DNA of 64,000 nucleotides from Setophaga petechia (taxonomy: Eukaryota > Chordata > Aves > Passeriformes > Parulidae), in the NCBI GenBank assembly GCA_024362935.1, contig JANCRA010000010.1:692001-756000 (forward strand). The letters run 5' to 3'. This document shows positions 10,524 to 23,110 of this stretch, one piece after another. The position numbers and the translations under genes were made by a program. The notes below the pieces were generated by a model. That model was given only the letters and a program-made list of their open reading frames with translations, ran no database searches and was not told the origin of the DNA. Positions within the stretch are counted from its first letter, which is position 1. Each line of letters starts with the position of its first letter.

Positions 10524-10809
10524 TCACATTAATACTTGAAAGGAAGGCGTCTTAGACAACTTTGTTTTACATTTTGCAAAACACACTGCAGCCCTCTGTG
10601 CAACTTCTACAACACGATGGAAGTTGTTTAGTGAGCAGCAACGTTTTCCCCTTGCGAAACAAAGTGAAAAAGCTATTTGCTCAGATGAAGGTATCAAGAA
10701 ACACTTACTGCCGTGCACTGACAAGCTAATTGCTACACAGCACTGCGATTGTGTTAGCAGCTTGCAAAGTGCTAGAAAACAGTACTTTCCCACTCTCTTG
10801 CCTTTCCCT

Positions 10810-11095
10810 TCACATTAATACTTGAAAGGAAGGCGTCTTAGACAACTTTCTTTTTCTTGTTACAGAACACACTGCAGCCCTATGTTCAACTTCTACAACA
10901 CGATAGGAGATGTTTAGTGAGCAAGAAGGTTTTCTCCTTGGGAGACATAGTGAAAAAGCTATTTGCTTAGATGTAGGTGACAAGAAACACTTACTGCAGT
11001 GCATTCAAAAGCTAACTGCTACACAGCACTGGGATTGTGTTAGCAGCTTGCAAAGTGCTAGAAAACAGTACTTTCCCACTCTCTTGCCTTTCCCT
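10810..11095. repeat. Monomer type O exemplar (class 2)
   Basis: Marks: CCCTATGTTCAACTTC, TACAACACGATAGGAG, GAGCAAGAAGG and GCATTCAAAAGC. It is always followed by D with A at p1. It occurs only within the N-F-O-D block (copies at 10810, 16244, 23683, 34268, 44853, 58584). Confidence 0.83.
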
Positions 11096-11953
11096 ACACA
11101 TTAATACTTGAAAGGAAGGCGTCTTAGACAACTTTCTTTTTCTTGTTACAGAACACACTGCAGCCCTCTGTGCAACTTCTAGAACACGATAGGAGATGTT
11201 TAGTGAGCAGGAAGGTTTTCTCCTTGGGAGACATAGTGAAAAAGTTATTTGCTTAGATGTAGGTGACAAGAAACACTTACTGCAGTGAAGTGACAAGTTA
11301 ATTGGTACACAGCACTGGGATTGTGTTAGCAGCCTGCAAAGTGCTAGAAAACAGTACTTTCCCACTCTCTTGCCTTTCCCTTCACATTAATACTTGAAAG
11401 GAAGGCATCTTAGACAACTTTCTTTTTCTTGTGTCAAAAAACTCTGCAGCCCTCTCTGCAACATCTACTACACGATGGAAGTTGTTTAGTGAGCAGGAAG
11501 GTTTTCTCCTTGCGAGACATACTGAAAAAGCTATTTGCTTAGATGTAGGTGACAAGAAACACTTACTGCAGTGCACTGAAAAGCTAACTGCTCCACAGCA
11601 CTAGTACTGTGTTAGCAGCTTGCAAAGTGCTAGAAAACAGTACTTTCCCACTCTCTTGCCTTTCCCTTCACATTAATACTTGAAAGGAAGGCGTCTTAGA
11701 CAACTTTGTTTTACATTTTGCAAAACACACTGCAGCCCTCTGTGCAACTTCTACAACACGATGGAAGTTGTTTAGTGAGCAGCAACGTTTTCCCCTTGCG
11801 AAACAAAGTGAAAAAGCTATTTGCTCAGATGTAGGTATCAAGAAACACTTACTGCCGTGCACTGACAAGCTAATTGCTACACAGCACTGCGATTGTGTTA
11901 GCAGCTTGCAAAGTGCTAGAAAACAGTACTTTCCCACTCTCTTGCCTTTCCCT

Positions 11954-12239
11954 TCACATTAATACTTGAAAGGAAGGCGTCTTAGACAACTTTCTTTTAC
12001 ATTTTGCAAAACACACTGCAGCCCTCTGTTCAACTTCTAGAACACGATAGGAGATGTTTAGTGAGCAAGAAGGTTTTCTCCTTGGGAGACATAGTGAAAA
12101 AGCTATTTGCTTAGATGTAGGTGACAAGAAACACTTACTGCAGTGAAGTGACAAGTTAATTGGTACACAGAACTGGGATTGTGTTAGCAGCTCTCAAAGT
12201 GATTGAAAACAGTACTTTCCCACTCTCTTGCCTTTCCCT
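11954..12239. repeat. G'' chimeric monomer (F leader, G body)
   Basis: The leader TCTTTTACATTTTGCAAAAC resembles F/C, while the body (CTGTTCAACTTCTAG, GAGCAAGAAGG, GTGATTG) is G'. The only other copy is 17388-17673, at an offset of 5,434 bp. The junction lies between about p40 and p75, within the shared ACACACTGCAGCCCTCTGT. Confidence 0.86.
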
Positions 12240-13383
12240 TCACATTAATACTTGAAAGGAAGGCGTCTTAGACAACTTTCTTTTTCTTGTGTCAAAAAAC
12301 TCTGCAGCCCTCTCTGCCAGATCTACAACACGATGGAAGTTGTTTAGTGAGCAGGAAGGTTTTCTCCTTGCGAGACATAGTGAAAAAGCTATTTGCTTAG
12401 ATGTAGGTGACAAGAAACACTTACTGCAGTGCACTGAACAGCTAACTGCTCCACAGCACTAGTACTGTGTTAGCAGCTTGCAAAGTGCTAGAAAACAGTA
12501 CTTTCCCACTCTCTTGCCTTTCCCTTCACATTAATACTTGAAAGGAAGGCATCTTAGACAACTTTCTTTTTCTTGTGTCAAAAAACTCTTCAGCCCTCTC
12601 TGCAACATCTACAACACGATGGAAGTTGTTTAGTGAGCAGGAAGGTTTTCTCCTTGCGAGACATAGTGAAAAAGCTATTTGCTTAGATGTAGGTGACAAG
12701 AAACACTTACTGCAGTGCATTGAACAGCTAATTGCTACACAGAACTGGGATTGTGTTAGCAGCTTGCAAAGTGCTAGAAAACAGTACTTTCCCACTCTCT
12801 TGCCTTTCCCTTCACATTAATACTTGAAAGGAAGGCATCTTAGACAACTTTCTTTTTCTTGTGTCAAAAAACTCTGCAGCCTTCTCTGCAACATCTACAT
12901 CACGATGGAATTTGTTTAGTGAGCAGGAAGGTTTTCTCCTTGCGGGACATAGTGAAAAAGCTTTTTGCTTAGATGTAGGAGACAAGAAACACTTACTGCA
13001 GTGCACTGAACAGCTAACTGCTACACAGCACTAGGACTGTGTTAGCAGCTTGCAAAGTGCTAGAAAACAGTACTTTCCCACTCTCTTGCCTTTCCCTTCA
13101 CATTAATACTTGAAAGGAAGGCGTCTTAGACAACTTTCTTTTTCTTGTTACAGAACACACTGCAGCCTTCTGTGCAACTTCTAGAACACGATAGGAGATG
13201 TTTAGTGAGCAGGAAGGTTTTCTCCTTGGGAGACATAGTGAAAAAGCTATTTGCTTAGATGTCGGTGACAAGAAACACTTACTGCAGTGGACTGAAAAGC
13301 TTACTGCTACACAGCACTGCGATTGTGTTAGCAGCCTGCAAAGTGCTAGAAAACAGTACTTTCCCACTCTCTTCCCTTTCCCT

Positions 13384-16300
13384 TCACATTAATACTTGAA
13401 AGGAAGGCATCTTAGACAACTTTCTTTTTCTTGTGTCAAAAAACTCTGCAGCCCTCTCTGCAACATCTACAACACGATGGAAGTTGTTTAGTGCGCAGGA
13501 AGGTTTTCTCCTTGCGAGACATTGTGAAAAAGCTATTTGCTTAGATGTAGGTGACAAGAAACACTTACTGCAGTGCACTGAACAGCTAATTGCTACACAG
13601 CACTGGGATTCTGTTAGCAGCTTGCAAAGTGCTAGAAAACAGTACTTTCCCACTCTCTTGCCTTTCCCTTCACATTAATACTTGAAAGGAAGGCGTCTTA
13701 GACAACTTTCTTTTTCTTGTGTCAAAACACAGTGCAGCCCTCTGTGCAACTTCTAGAACACGATAGGAAATGTTTAGGGAGCAGGAAGGTTTTCTCCTTG
13801 CGAGACATAGTGAAAAAGCTATTTGCTTAGATGGAGGTGACAAGAAACCCTCACTGCAGTGCAGTGACAAGTTAATTGGTACACAGCACTGGGATTGTGT
13901 TAGCAGCTCTCAAAGTGCTAGAAAACAGTACTTTCCCATTCTCTTGCCTTTCCCTTCACATTAATACTTGAAAGGAAGGCATCTTTGACAACTTTCTTTT
14001 ATATTTTGCAAAACACACTGCAGCCCTCTGTGCAACTTCTACAACACGATGGAAGTTGTTTAGTGAGCAGCAACGTTTTCCCCTTGCGAGACATTGTGAA
14101 AAAGCTATTTGCTCAGATGTAGGTATCAAGAAACACTTACTGCCGTGCACTGACAAGCTAATTGCTACACAGCACTGGGATTGTGTTAGCAGCTTGCAAA
14201 GTGCTAGAAAACAGTACTTTCCCACTCTCTTGCCCTTCCCTACACATTAATACTTGAAAGGAAGGCGTCTTAGACAACTTTCTTTTTCTTGTTACAGAAC
14301 ACACTGCAGCCCTCTGTGCAACTTCTAGAACACGATAGGAGATGTTTAGTGAGCAGGAAGGTTTTCTCCTTGGGAGACATAGTGAAAAAGTTATTTGCTT
14401 AGATGTAGGTGACAAGAAACACTTACTGCAGTGAAGTGACAAGTTAATTGGTACACAGCACTGGGATTGTGTTAGCAGCCTGCAAAGTGCTAGAAAACAG
14501 TACTTTCCCACTCTCTTGCCTTTCCCTTCACATTAATACTTGAAAGGAAGGCATCTTAGACAACTTTCTTTTTCTTGTGTCAAAAAACTCTGCAGCCCTC
14601 TCTGCAACATCTACTACACGATGGAAGTTGTTTAGTGAGCAGGAAGGTTTTCTCCTTGCTAGACATACTGAAAAAGCTATTTGCTTAGATGTAGGTGACA
14701 AGAAACACTTACTGCAGTGCACTGAAAAGCTAACTGCTCCACAGCACTAGTACTGTGTTAGCAGCTTGCAAAGTGCTAGAAAACAGTACTTTCCCACTCT
14801 CTTGCCTTTCCCTTCACATTAATACTTGAAAGGAAGGCGTCTTAGACAACTTTGTTTTAAATTTTGCAAAACACACTGCAGCCCTCTGTGCAACTTCTAC
14901 AACACGATGGAAGTTGTTTAGTGAGCAGCAACGTTTTCCCCTTGCGAAACAAAGTGAAAAAGCTATTTGCTCAGATGTAGGTATCAAGAAACACTTACTG
15001 CCGTGCACTGACAAGCTAATTGCTACACAGCACTGCGATTGTGTTAGCAGCTTGCAAAGTGCTAGAAAACAGTACTTTCCCACTCTCTTGCCTTTCCCTT
15101 CACATTAATACTTGAAAGGAAGGCATCTTAGACAACTTTCTTTTTCTTGTGTCAAAAAACTCTGCAGCCTTCTCTGCAACATCTACATCACGATGGAATT
15201 TGTTTAGTGAGCAGGAAGGTTTTCTCCTTGCGGGACATAGTGAAAAAGCTTTTTGCTTAGATGTAGGAGACAAGAAACACTTACTGCAGTGCACTGAACA
15301 GCTAACTGCTACACAGCACTAGGACTGTGTTAGCAGCTTGCAAAGTGCTAGAAAACAGTACTTTCCCACTCTCTTGCCTTTCCCTTCACATTAATACTTG
15401 ATAGGAAGGCGTCTTAGACAACTTTCTTTTTCTTGTGTCAAAAAACTCTGCAGCCCTCTCTGCAACATGTACAACACGATGGAAGTTGTTTAGTGAGCAG
15501 GAAGGTTTTCTCCTTGCGAGACATAGTGAAAAAGCTATTTGCTTAGATGTAGGTGACAAGAAACACTTACTGCAGTGCACTGAACAGCTAACTGCTCCAC
15601 AGCACTAGTACTGTGTTAGCAGCTTGCAAAGTGCTAGAAAACAGTACTTTCCCACTCTCTTGCCTTTCCCTTCACATTAATACTTGAAAGGAAGGCGTCT
15701 TAGACAACTTTCTTTTTCTTGTTACAGAACACACTGCAGCCCTATGTTCAACTTCTACAACACGGTGGAAGTTGTTTAGTGAGCAGCAACGTTTTCCCCT
15801 TGCGAGACAAAGTGAAAAAGCTATTTGCTCAGATGTAGGTATCAAGAAACACTTACTCCAGTGCACTGACAATCTAATTGCTACACAGCACTGCGATTGT
15901 GTTAGCAGCTTGCAAAGTGCTAGAAAACAGTACTTTCCCACTCTCTTGCCTTTCCCTTCACATTAATACTTGAAAGGAAGGCGTCTTAGACAACTTTGTT
16001 TTACATTTTGCAAAACACACTGCAGCCCTCTGTGCAACTTCTACAACACGATGGAAGTTGTTTAGTGAGCAGCAACGTTTTCCCCTTGCGAAACAAAGTG
16101 AAAAAGCTATTTGCTCAGATGAAGGTATCAAGAAACACTTACTGCCGTGCACTGACAAGCTAATTGCTACACAGCACTGCGATTGTGTTAGCAGCTTGCA
16201 AAGTGCTAGAAAACAGTACTTTCCCACTCTCTTGCCTTTCCCTTCACATTAATACTTGAAAGGAAGGCGTCTTAGACAACTTTCTTTTTCTTGTTACAGA

Positions 16301-19300
16301 ACACACTGCAGCCCTATGTTCAACTTCTACAACACGATAGGAGATGTTTAGTGAGCAAGAAGGTTTTCTCCTTGGGAGACATAGTGAAAAAGCTATTTGC
16401 TTAGATGTAGGTGACAAGAAACACTTACTGCAGTGCATTCAAAAGCTAACTGCTACACAGCACTGGGATTGTGTTAGCAGCTTGCAAAGTGCTAGAAAAC
16501 AGTACTTTCCCACTCTCTTGCCTTTCCCTACACATTAATACTTGAAAGGAAGGCGTCTTAGACAACTTTCTTTTTCTTGTTACAGAACACACTGCAGCCC
16601 TCTGTGCAACTTCTAGAACACGATAGGAGATGTTTAGTGAGCAGGAAGGTTTTCTCCTTGGGAGACATAGTGAAAAAGTTATTTGCTTAGATGTAGGTGA
16701 CAAGAAACACTTACTGCAGTGAAGTGACAAGTTAATTGGTACACAGCACTGGGATTGTGTTAGCAGCCTGCAAAGTGCTAGAAAACAGTACTTTCCCACT
16801 CTCTTGCCTTTCCCTTCACATTAATACTTGAAAGGAAGGCATCTTAGACAACTTTCTTTTTCTTGTGTCAAAAAACTCTGCAGCCCTCTCTGCAACATCT
16901 ACTACACGATGGAAGTTGTTTAGTGAGCAGGAAGGTTTTCTCCTTGCGAGACATACTGAAAAAGCTATTTGCTTAGATGTAGGTGACAAGAAACACTTAC
17001 TGCAGTGCACTGAAAAGCTAACTGCTCCACAGCACTAGTACTGTGTTAGCAGCTTGCAAAGTGCTAGAAAACAGTACTTTCCCACTCTCTTGCCTTTCCC
17101 TTCACATTAATACTTGAAAGGAAGGCGTCTTAGACAACTTTGTTTTACATTTTGCAAAACACACTGCAGCCCTCTGTGCAACTTCTACAACACGATGGAA
17201 GTTGTTTAGTGAGCAGCAACGTTTTCCCCTTGCGAAACAAAGTGAAAAAGCTATTTGCTCAGATGTAGGTATCAAGAAACACTTACTGCCGTGCACTGAC
17301 AAGCTAATTGCTACACAGCACTGCGATTGTGTTAGCAGCTTGCAAAGTGCTAGAAAACAGTACTTTCCCACTCTCTTGCCTTTCCCTTCACATTAATACT
17401 TGAAAGGAAGGCGTCTTAGACAACTTTCTTTTACATTTTGCAAAACACACTGCAGCCCTCTGTTCAACTTCTAGAACACGATAGGAGATGTTTAGTGAGC
17501 AAGAAGGTTTTCTCCTTGGGAGACATAGTGAAAAAGCTATTTGCTTAGATGTAGGTGACAAGAAACACTTACTGCAGTGAAGTGACAAGTTAATTGGTAC
17601 ACAGAACTGGGATTGTGTTAGCAGCTCTCAAAGTGATTGAAAACAGTACTTTCCCACTCTCTTGCCTTTCCCTTCACATTAATACTTGAAAGGAAGGCGT
17701 CTTAGACAACTTTCTTTTTCTTGTGTCAAAAAACTCTGCAGCCCTCTCTGCCAGATCTACAACACGATGGAAGTTGTTTAGTGAGCAGGAAGGTTTTCTC
17801 CTTGCGAGACATAGTGAAAAAGCTATTTGCTTAGATGTAGGTGACAAGAAACACTTACTGCAGTGCACTGAACAGCTAACTGCTCCACAGCACTAGTACT
17901 GTGTTAGCAGCTTGCAAAGTGCTAGAAAACAGTACTTTCCCACTCTCTTGCCTTTCCCTTCACATTAATACTTGAAAGGAAGGCATCTTAGACAACTTTC
18001 TTTTTCTTGTGTCAAAAAACTCTTCAGCCCTCTCTGCAACATCTACAACACGATGGAAGTTGCTAAGTGAGCAGGAAGGTTTTCTCCTTGCGGGACATAG
18101 TGAAAAAGCTATTTGCTTAGATGTAGGTGACAAGAAACACTTACTGCAGTGCATTGAACAGCTAATTGCTACACAGAACTGGGATTGTGTTAGCAGCTTG
18201 CAAAGTGCTAGAAAACAGTACTTTCCCACTCTCTTGCCTTTCCCTTCACATTAATACTTGAAAGGAAGGCATCTTAGACAACTTTCTTTTTCTTGTGTCA
18301 AAAAACTCTGCAGCCTTCTCTGCAACATCTACATCACGATGGAATTTGTTTAGTGAGCAGGAAGGTTTTCTCCTTGCGGGACATAGTGAAAAAGCTTTTT
18401 GCTTAGATGTAGGAGACAAGAAACACTTACTGCAGTGCACTGAACAGCTAACTGCTACACAGCACTAGGACTGTGTTAGCAGCTTGCAAAGTGCTAGAAA
18501 ACAGTACTTTCCCACTCTCTTGCCTTTCCCTTCACATTAATACTTGAAAGGAAGGCGTCTTAGACAACTTTGTTTTACATTTTGCAAAACACACTGCAGC
18601 CCTCTGTGCAACTTCTACAACACGATGGAAGTTGTTTAGTGAGCAGCAACGTTTTCCCCTTGCGAAACAAAGTGAAAAAGCTATTTGCTCAGATGTAGGT
18701 ATCAAGAAACACTTACTGCCGTGCACTGACAAGCTAATTGCTACACAGCACTGCGATTGTGTTAGCAGCTTGCAAAGTGCTAGAAAACAGTACTTTCCCA
18801 CTCTCTTGCCTTTCCCTTCACATTAATACTTGAAAGGAAGGCGTCTTAGACAACTTTCTTTTTCTTGTTACAGAACACACTGCAGCCCTCTGTTCAACTT
18901 CTAGAACACGATAGGAGATGTTTAGTGAGCAAGAAGGTTTTCTCCTTGGGAGACATAGTGAAAAAGCTATTTGCTTAGATGTAGGTGACAAGAAACACTT
19001 ACTGCAGTGAAGTGACAAGTTAATTGGTACACAGCACTGGGATTGTGTTAGCAGCTCTCAAAGTGATAGAAAACAGTACTTTCCCACTCTCTTGCCTTTC
19101 CCTTCACATTAATACTTGATAGGAAGGCGTCTTAGACAACTTTCTTTTTCTTGTGTCAAAAAACTCTGCAGCCCTCTCTGCAACATGTACAACACGATGG
19201 AAGTTGTTTAGTGAGCAGGAAGGTTTTCTCCTTGCGAGACATAGTGAAAAAGCTATTTGCTTAGATGTAGGTGACAAGAAACACTTACTGCAGTGCACTG

Positions 19301-20533
19301 AACAGCTAACTGCTACACAGCACTAGTACTGTGTTAGCAGCTTGCAAAGTGCTAGAAAACAGTACTTTCCCACTCTCTTGCCTTTCCCTTCACATTAATA
19401 CTTGAAAGGAAGGCGTCTTAGACAACTTTCTTTTTCTTGTGTCAAAACACAGTGCAGCCCTCTGTGCAACTTCTAGGACACGATAGGAGATGTTTAGTGA
19501 GCAGGAAGGTTTTCTCCTTGGGAGACATAGTGAAAAAGTTATTTGCTTAGATGTAGGTAACAAGAAACACTTACTGCAGTGAAGTGACAAGTTAATTGGT
19601 ACACAGCACTGGGATTGTGTTAGCAGCCTGCAAAGTGCTAGAAAACAGTACTTTCCCACTCTCTTGCCTTTCCCTTCACATTAATACTTGAAAGGAAGGC
19701 ATCTTAGACAACTTTCTTTTTCTTGTGTCAAAAAACTCTGCAGCCCTCTCTGCAACATCTACTACACGATGGAAGTTGTTTAGTGAGCAGGAAGGTTTTC
19801 TCCTTGCTAGACATACTGAAAAAGCTATTTGCTTAGATGTAGGTGACAAGAAACACTTACTGCAGTGCACTGAAAAGCTAACTGCTCCACAGCACTAGTA
19901 CTGTGTTAGCAGCTTGCAAAGTGCTAGAAAACAGTACTTTCCCACTCTCTTGCCTTTCCCTTCACATTAATACTTGAAAGGAAGGCGTCTTAGACTACTT
20001 TGTTTTACATTTTGCAAAACACACTGCAGCCCTCTGTGCAACTTCTACAACACGATGGAAGTTGTTTAGTGAGCAGCAACGTTTTCCCCTTGCGAAACAA
20101 AGTGAAAAAGCTATTTGCTCAGATGTAGGTATCAAGAAACACTTACTGCCGTGCACTGACAAGCTAATTGCTACACAGCACTGCGATTGTGTTAGCAGCT
20201 TGCAAAGTGCTAGAAAACAGTACTTTCCCACTCTCTTGCCTTTCCCTTCACATTAATACTTGAAAGGAAGGCGTCTTAGACAACTTTCTTTTTTTTGTTA
20301 CAGAACACACTGCAGCCTTCTGTGCAACTTCTAGAACACGATAGGAGATGTTTAGTGAGCAGGAAGGTTTTCTCCTTGGGAGACATAGTGAAAAAGCTAT
20401 TTGCTTAGATGTCGGTGACAAGAAACACTTACTGCAGTGGACTGAAAAGCTTACTGCTACACAGCACTGCGATTGTGTTAGCAGCCTGCAAAGTGCTAGA
20501 AAACAGTACTTTCCCACTCTCTTGCCTTTCCCT
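13384..20533. repeat. HOR copy 4 (25-mer)
   Basis: Order is A-B-C-D-E-F-L-H-N-F-O-D-E-F-G''-J-K-L-F-G-H-I-E-F*-M, 7,150 bp. The block H to L (15386-18531) repeats 9952-13097 at an offset of 5,434 bp (19 monomers), including the rare G'' chimera. It contains out-of-order junctions F-L (15100), L-H (15386), L-F (18532) and F*-M (20248). These mark whole-monomer recombination breakpoints. Confidence 0.92.
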
Positions 20534-22821
20534 TCACATTAATACTTGAAAGGAAGGCATCTTAGACAACTTTCTTTTTCTTGTGTCAAAAAACTCTGCA
20601 GCCCTCTCTGCAACATCTACAACACGATGGAAGTTGTTTAGTGCGCAGGAAGGTTTTCTCCTTGTGAGACATAGTGAAAAAGCTATTTGCTTAGATGTAG
20701 GTGACAAGAAACACTTACTGCAGTGCACTGAACAGCTAATTGCTACACAGCACTGGGATTGTGTTAGCAGCTTGCAAAGTGCTAGAAAACAGTACTTTCC
20801 CACTCTCTTGCCTTTCCCTTCACATTAATACTTGAAAGGAAGGCGTCTTAGACAACTTTCTTTTTCTTGTGTCAAAACACAGTGCAGCCCTCTGTGCAAC
20901 TTCTAGAACACGATAGGAAATGTTTAGGGAGCAGGAAGGTTTTCTCCTTGCGAGACATAGTGAAAAAGCTATTTGCTTAGATGGAGGTGACAAGAAACCC
21001 TCACTGCAGTGCAGTGACAAGTTAATTGGTACACAGCACTGGGATTGTGTTAGCAGCTCTCAAAGTGCTAGAAAACAGTACTTTCCCATTCTCTTGCCTT
21101 TCCCTTCACATTAATACTTGAAAGGAAGGCATCTTTGACAACTTTCTTTTATATTTTGCAAAACACACTGCAGCCCTCTGTGCAACTTCTAGAACACGAT
21201 GGAAGTTGTTTAGTGAGCAGCAACGTTTTCCCCTTGCGAAACAAAGTGAAAAAGCTATTTGCTCAGATGTAGGTATCAAGAAACACTTACTGCCGTGCAC
21301 TGACAAGCTAATTGCTACACAGCACTGGGATTGTGTTAGCAGCTTGCAAAGTGCTAGAAAACAGTACTTTCCCACTCTCTTGCCTTTCCCTACACATTAA
21401 TACTTGAAAGGAAGGCGTCTTAGACAACTTTCTTTTTCTTGTTACAGAACACACTGCAGCCCTCTGTGCAACTTCTAGAACACGATAGGAGATGTTTAGT
21501 GAGCAGGAAGGTTTTCTCCTTGGGAGACATAGTGAAAAAGTTATTTGCTTAGATGTAGGTGACAAGAAACACTTACTGCAGTGAAGTGACAAGTTAATTG
21601 GTACACAGCACTGGGATTGTGTTAGCAGCCTGCAAAGTGCTAGAAAACAGTACTTTCCCACTCTCTTGCCTTTCCCTTCACATTAATACTTGAAAGGAAG
21701 GCATCTTAGACAACTTTCTTTTTCTTGTGTCAAAAAACTCTGCAGCCCTCTCTGCAACATCTACTACACGATGGAAGTTGTTTAGTGAGCAGGAAGGTTT
21801 TCTCCTTGCGAGACATACTGAAAAAGCTATTTGCTTAGATGTAGGTGACAAGAAACACTTACTGCAGTGCACTGAAAAGCTAACTGCTCCACAGCACTAG
21901 TACTGTGTTAGCAGCTTGCAAAGTGCTAGAAAACAGTACTTTCCCACTCTCTTGCCTTTCCCTTCACATTAATACTTGAAAGGAAGGCGTCTTAGACAAC
22001 TTTGTTTTACATTTTGCAAAACACACTGCAGCCCTCTGTGCAACTTCTACAACACGATGGAAGTTGTTTAGTGAGCAGCAACGTTTTCCCCTTGCGAAAC
22101 AAAGTGAAAAAGCTATTTGCTCAGATGTAGGTATCAAGAAACACTTACTGCCGTGCACTGACAAGCTAATTGCTACACAGCACTGCGATTGTGTTAGCAG
22201 CTTGCAAAGTGCTAGAAAACAGTACTTTCCCACTCTCTTGCCTTTCCCTTCACATTAATACTTGAAAGGAAGGCGTCTTAGACAACTTTCTTTTTCTTGT
22301 TACAGAACACACTGCAGCCCTCTGTTCAACTTCTAGAACACGATAGGAGATGTTTAGTGAGCAAGAAGGTTTTCTCCTTGGGAGACATAGTGAAAAAGCT
22401 ATTTGCTTAGATGTAGGTGACAAGAAACACTTACTGCAGTGAAGTGACAAGTTAATTGGTACACAGCACTGGGATTGTGTTAGCAGCTCTCAAAGTGATA
22501 GAAAACAGTACTTTCCCACTCTCTTGCCTTTCCCTTCACATTAATACTTGATAGGAAGGCGTCTCAGACAACTTTCTTTTTCTTGTGTCAAAAAACTCTG
22601 CAGCCCTCTCTGCAACATGTACAACACGATGGAAGTTGTTTAGTGAGCAGGAAGGTTTTCTCCTTGCGAGACATAGTGAAAAAGCTATTTGCTTAGATGT
22701 AGGTGACAAGAAACACTTACTGCAGTGCACTGAACAGCTAACTGCTCCACAGCACTAGTACTGTGTTAGCAGCTTGCAAAGTGCTAGAAAACAGTACTTT
22801 CCCACTCTCTTGCCTTTCCCT

Positions 22822-23110
22822 TCACATTAATACTTGAAAGGAAGGCGTCTTAGACAACTTTCTTTTTCTTGTTACAGAACACACTGCAGCCCTATGTTCA
22901 ACTTCTACAACACGATGGAAGTTGTTTAGTGAGCAGCAGGAAGGTTTTCTCCTTGCGAGACATAGTGAAAAAGCTATTTGCTTAGATGTAGGTGACAAGA
23001 AACACTTACTGCAGTGCACTGAACAGCTAACTGCTCCACAGCACTAGTACTGTGTTAGCAGCTTGCAAAGTGCTAGAAAACAGTACTTTCCCACTCTCTT
23101 GCCTTTCCCT
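22822..23110. repeat. Monomer type P (289 bp, N/H recombinant with 3-bp gain)
   Basis: The 5' part is N-like (TTGTTACAGAACAC, CCCTATGTTCAACTTC). The part after p110 is H-like (GAAGGTTTTCTCC, CATAGTGAAAAAGC, CACTAGTACTG). At the join the sequence reads GAGCAGCAGGAAGG, one CAG more than either parent. Identical copies lie at 33407-33695, 43992-44280 and 57723-58011. They are the only length variants in the window, so they descend from one event. Confidence 0.9.

Larger units (their letters stand above)
8808..13383. repeat. HOR copy 3 (rearranged 16-mer)
   Basis: Order is A-B-C-G-H-N-F-O-D-E-F-G''-J-K-L-M. The length equals the canonical 16-mer (4,576 bp), but the middle is different. C is followed directly by G at 9666, and the block N-F-O-D (10238-11381) replaces the I-containing part. 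The A copy at 8808 carries a private TCTTCAAC change. The equal length is coincidental: content was lost and gained in whole monomers. Confidence 0.92.
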
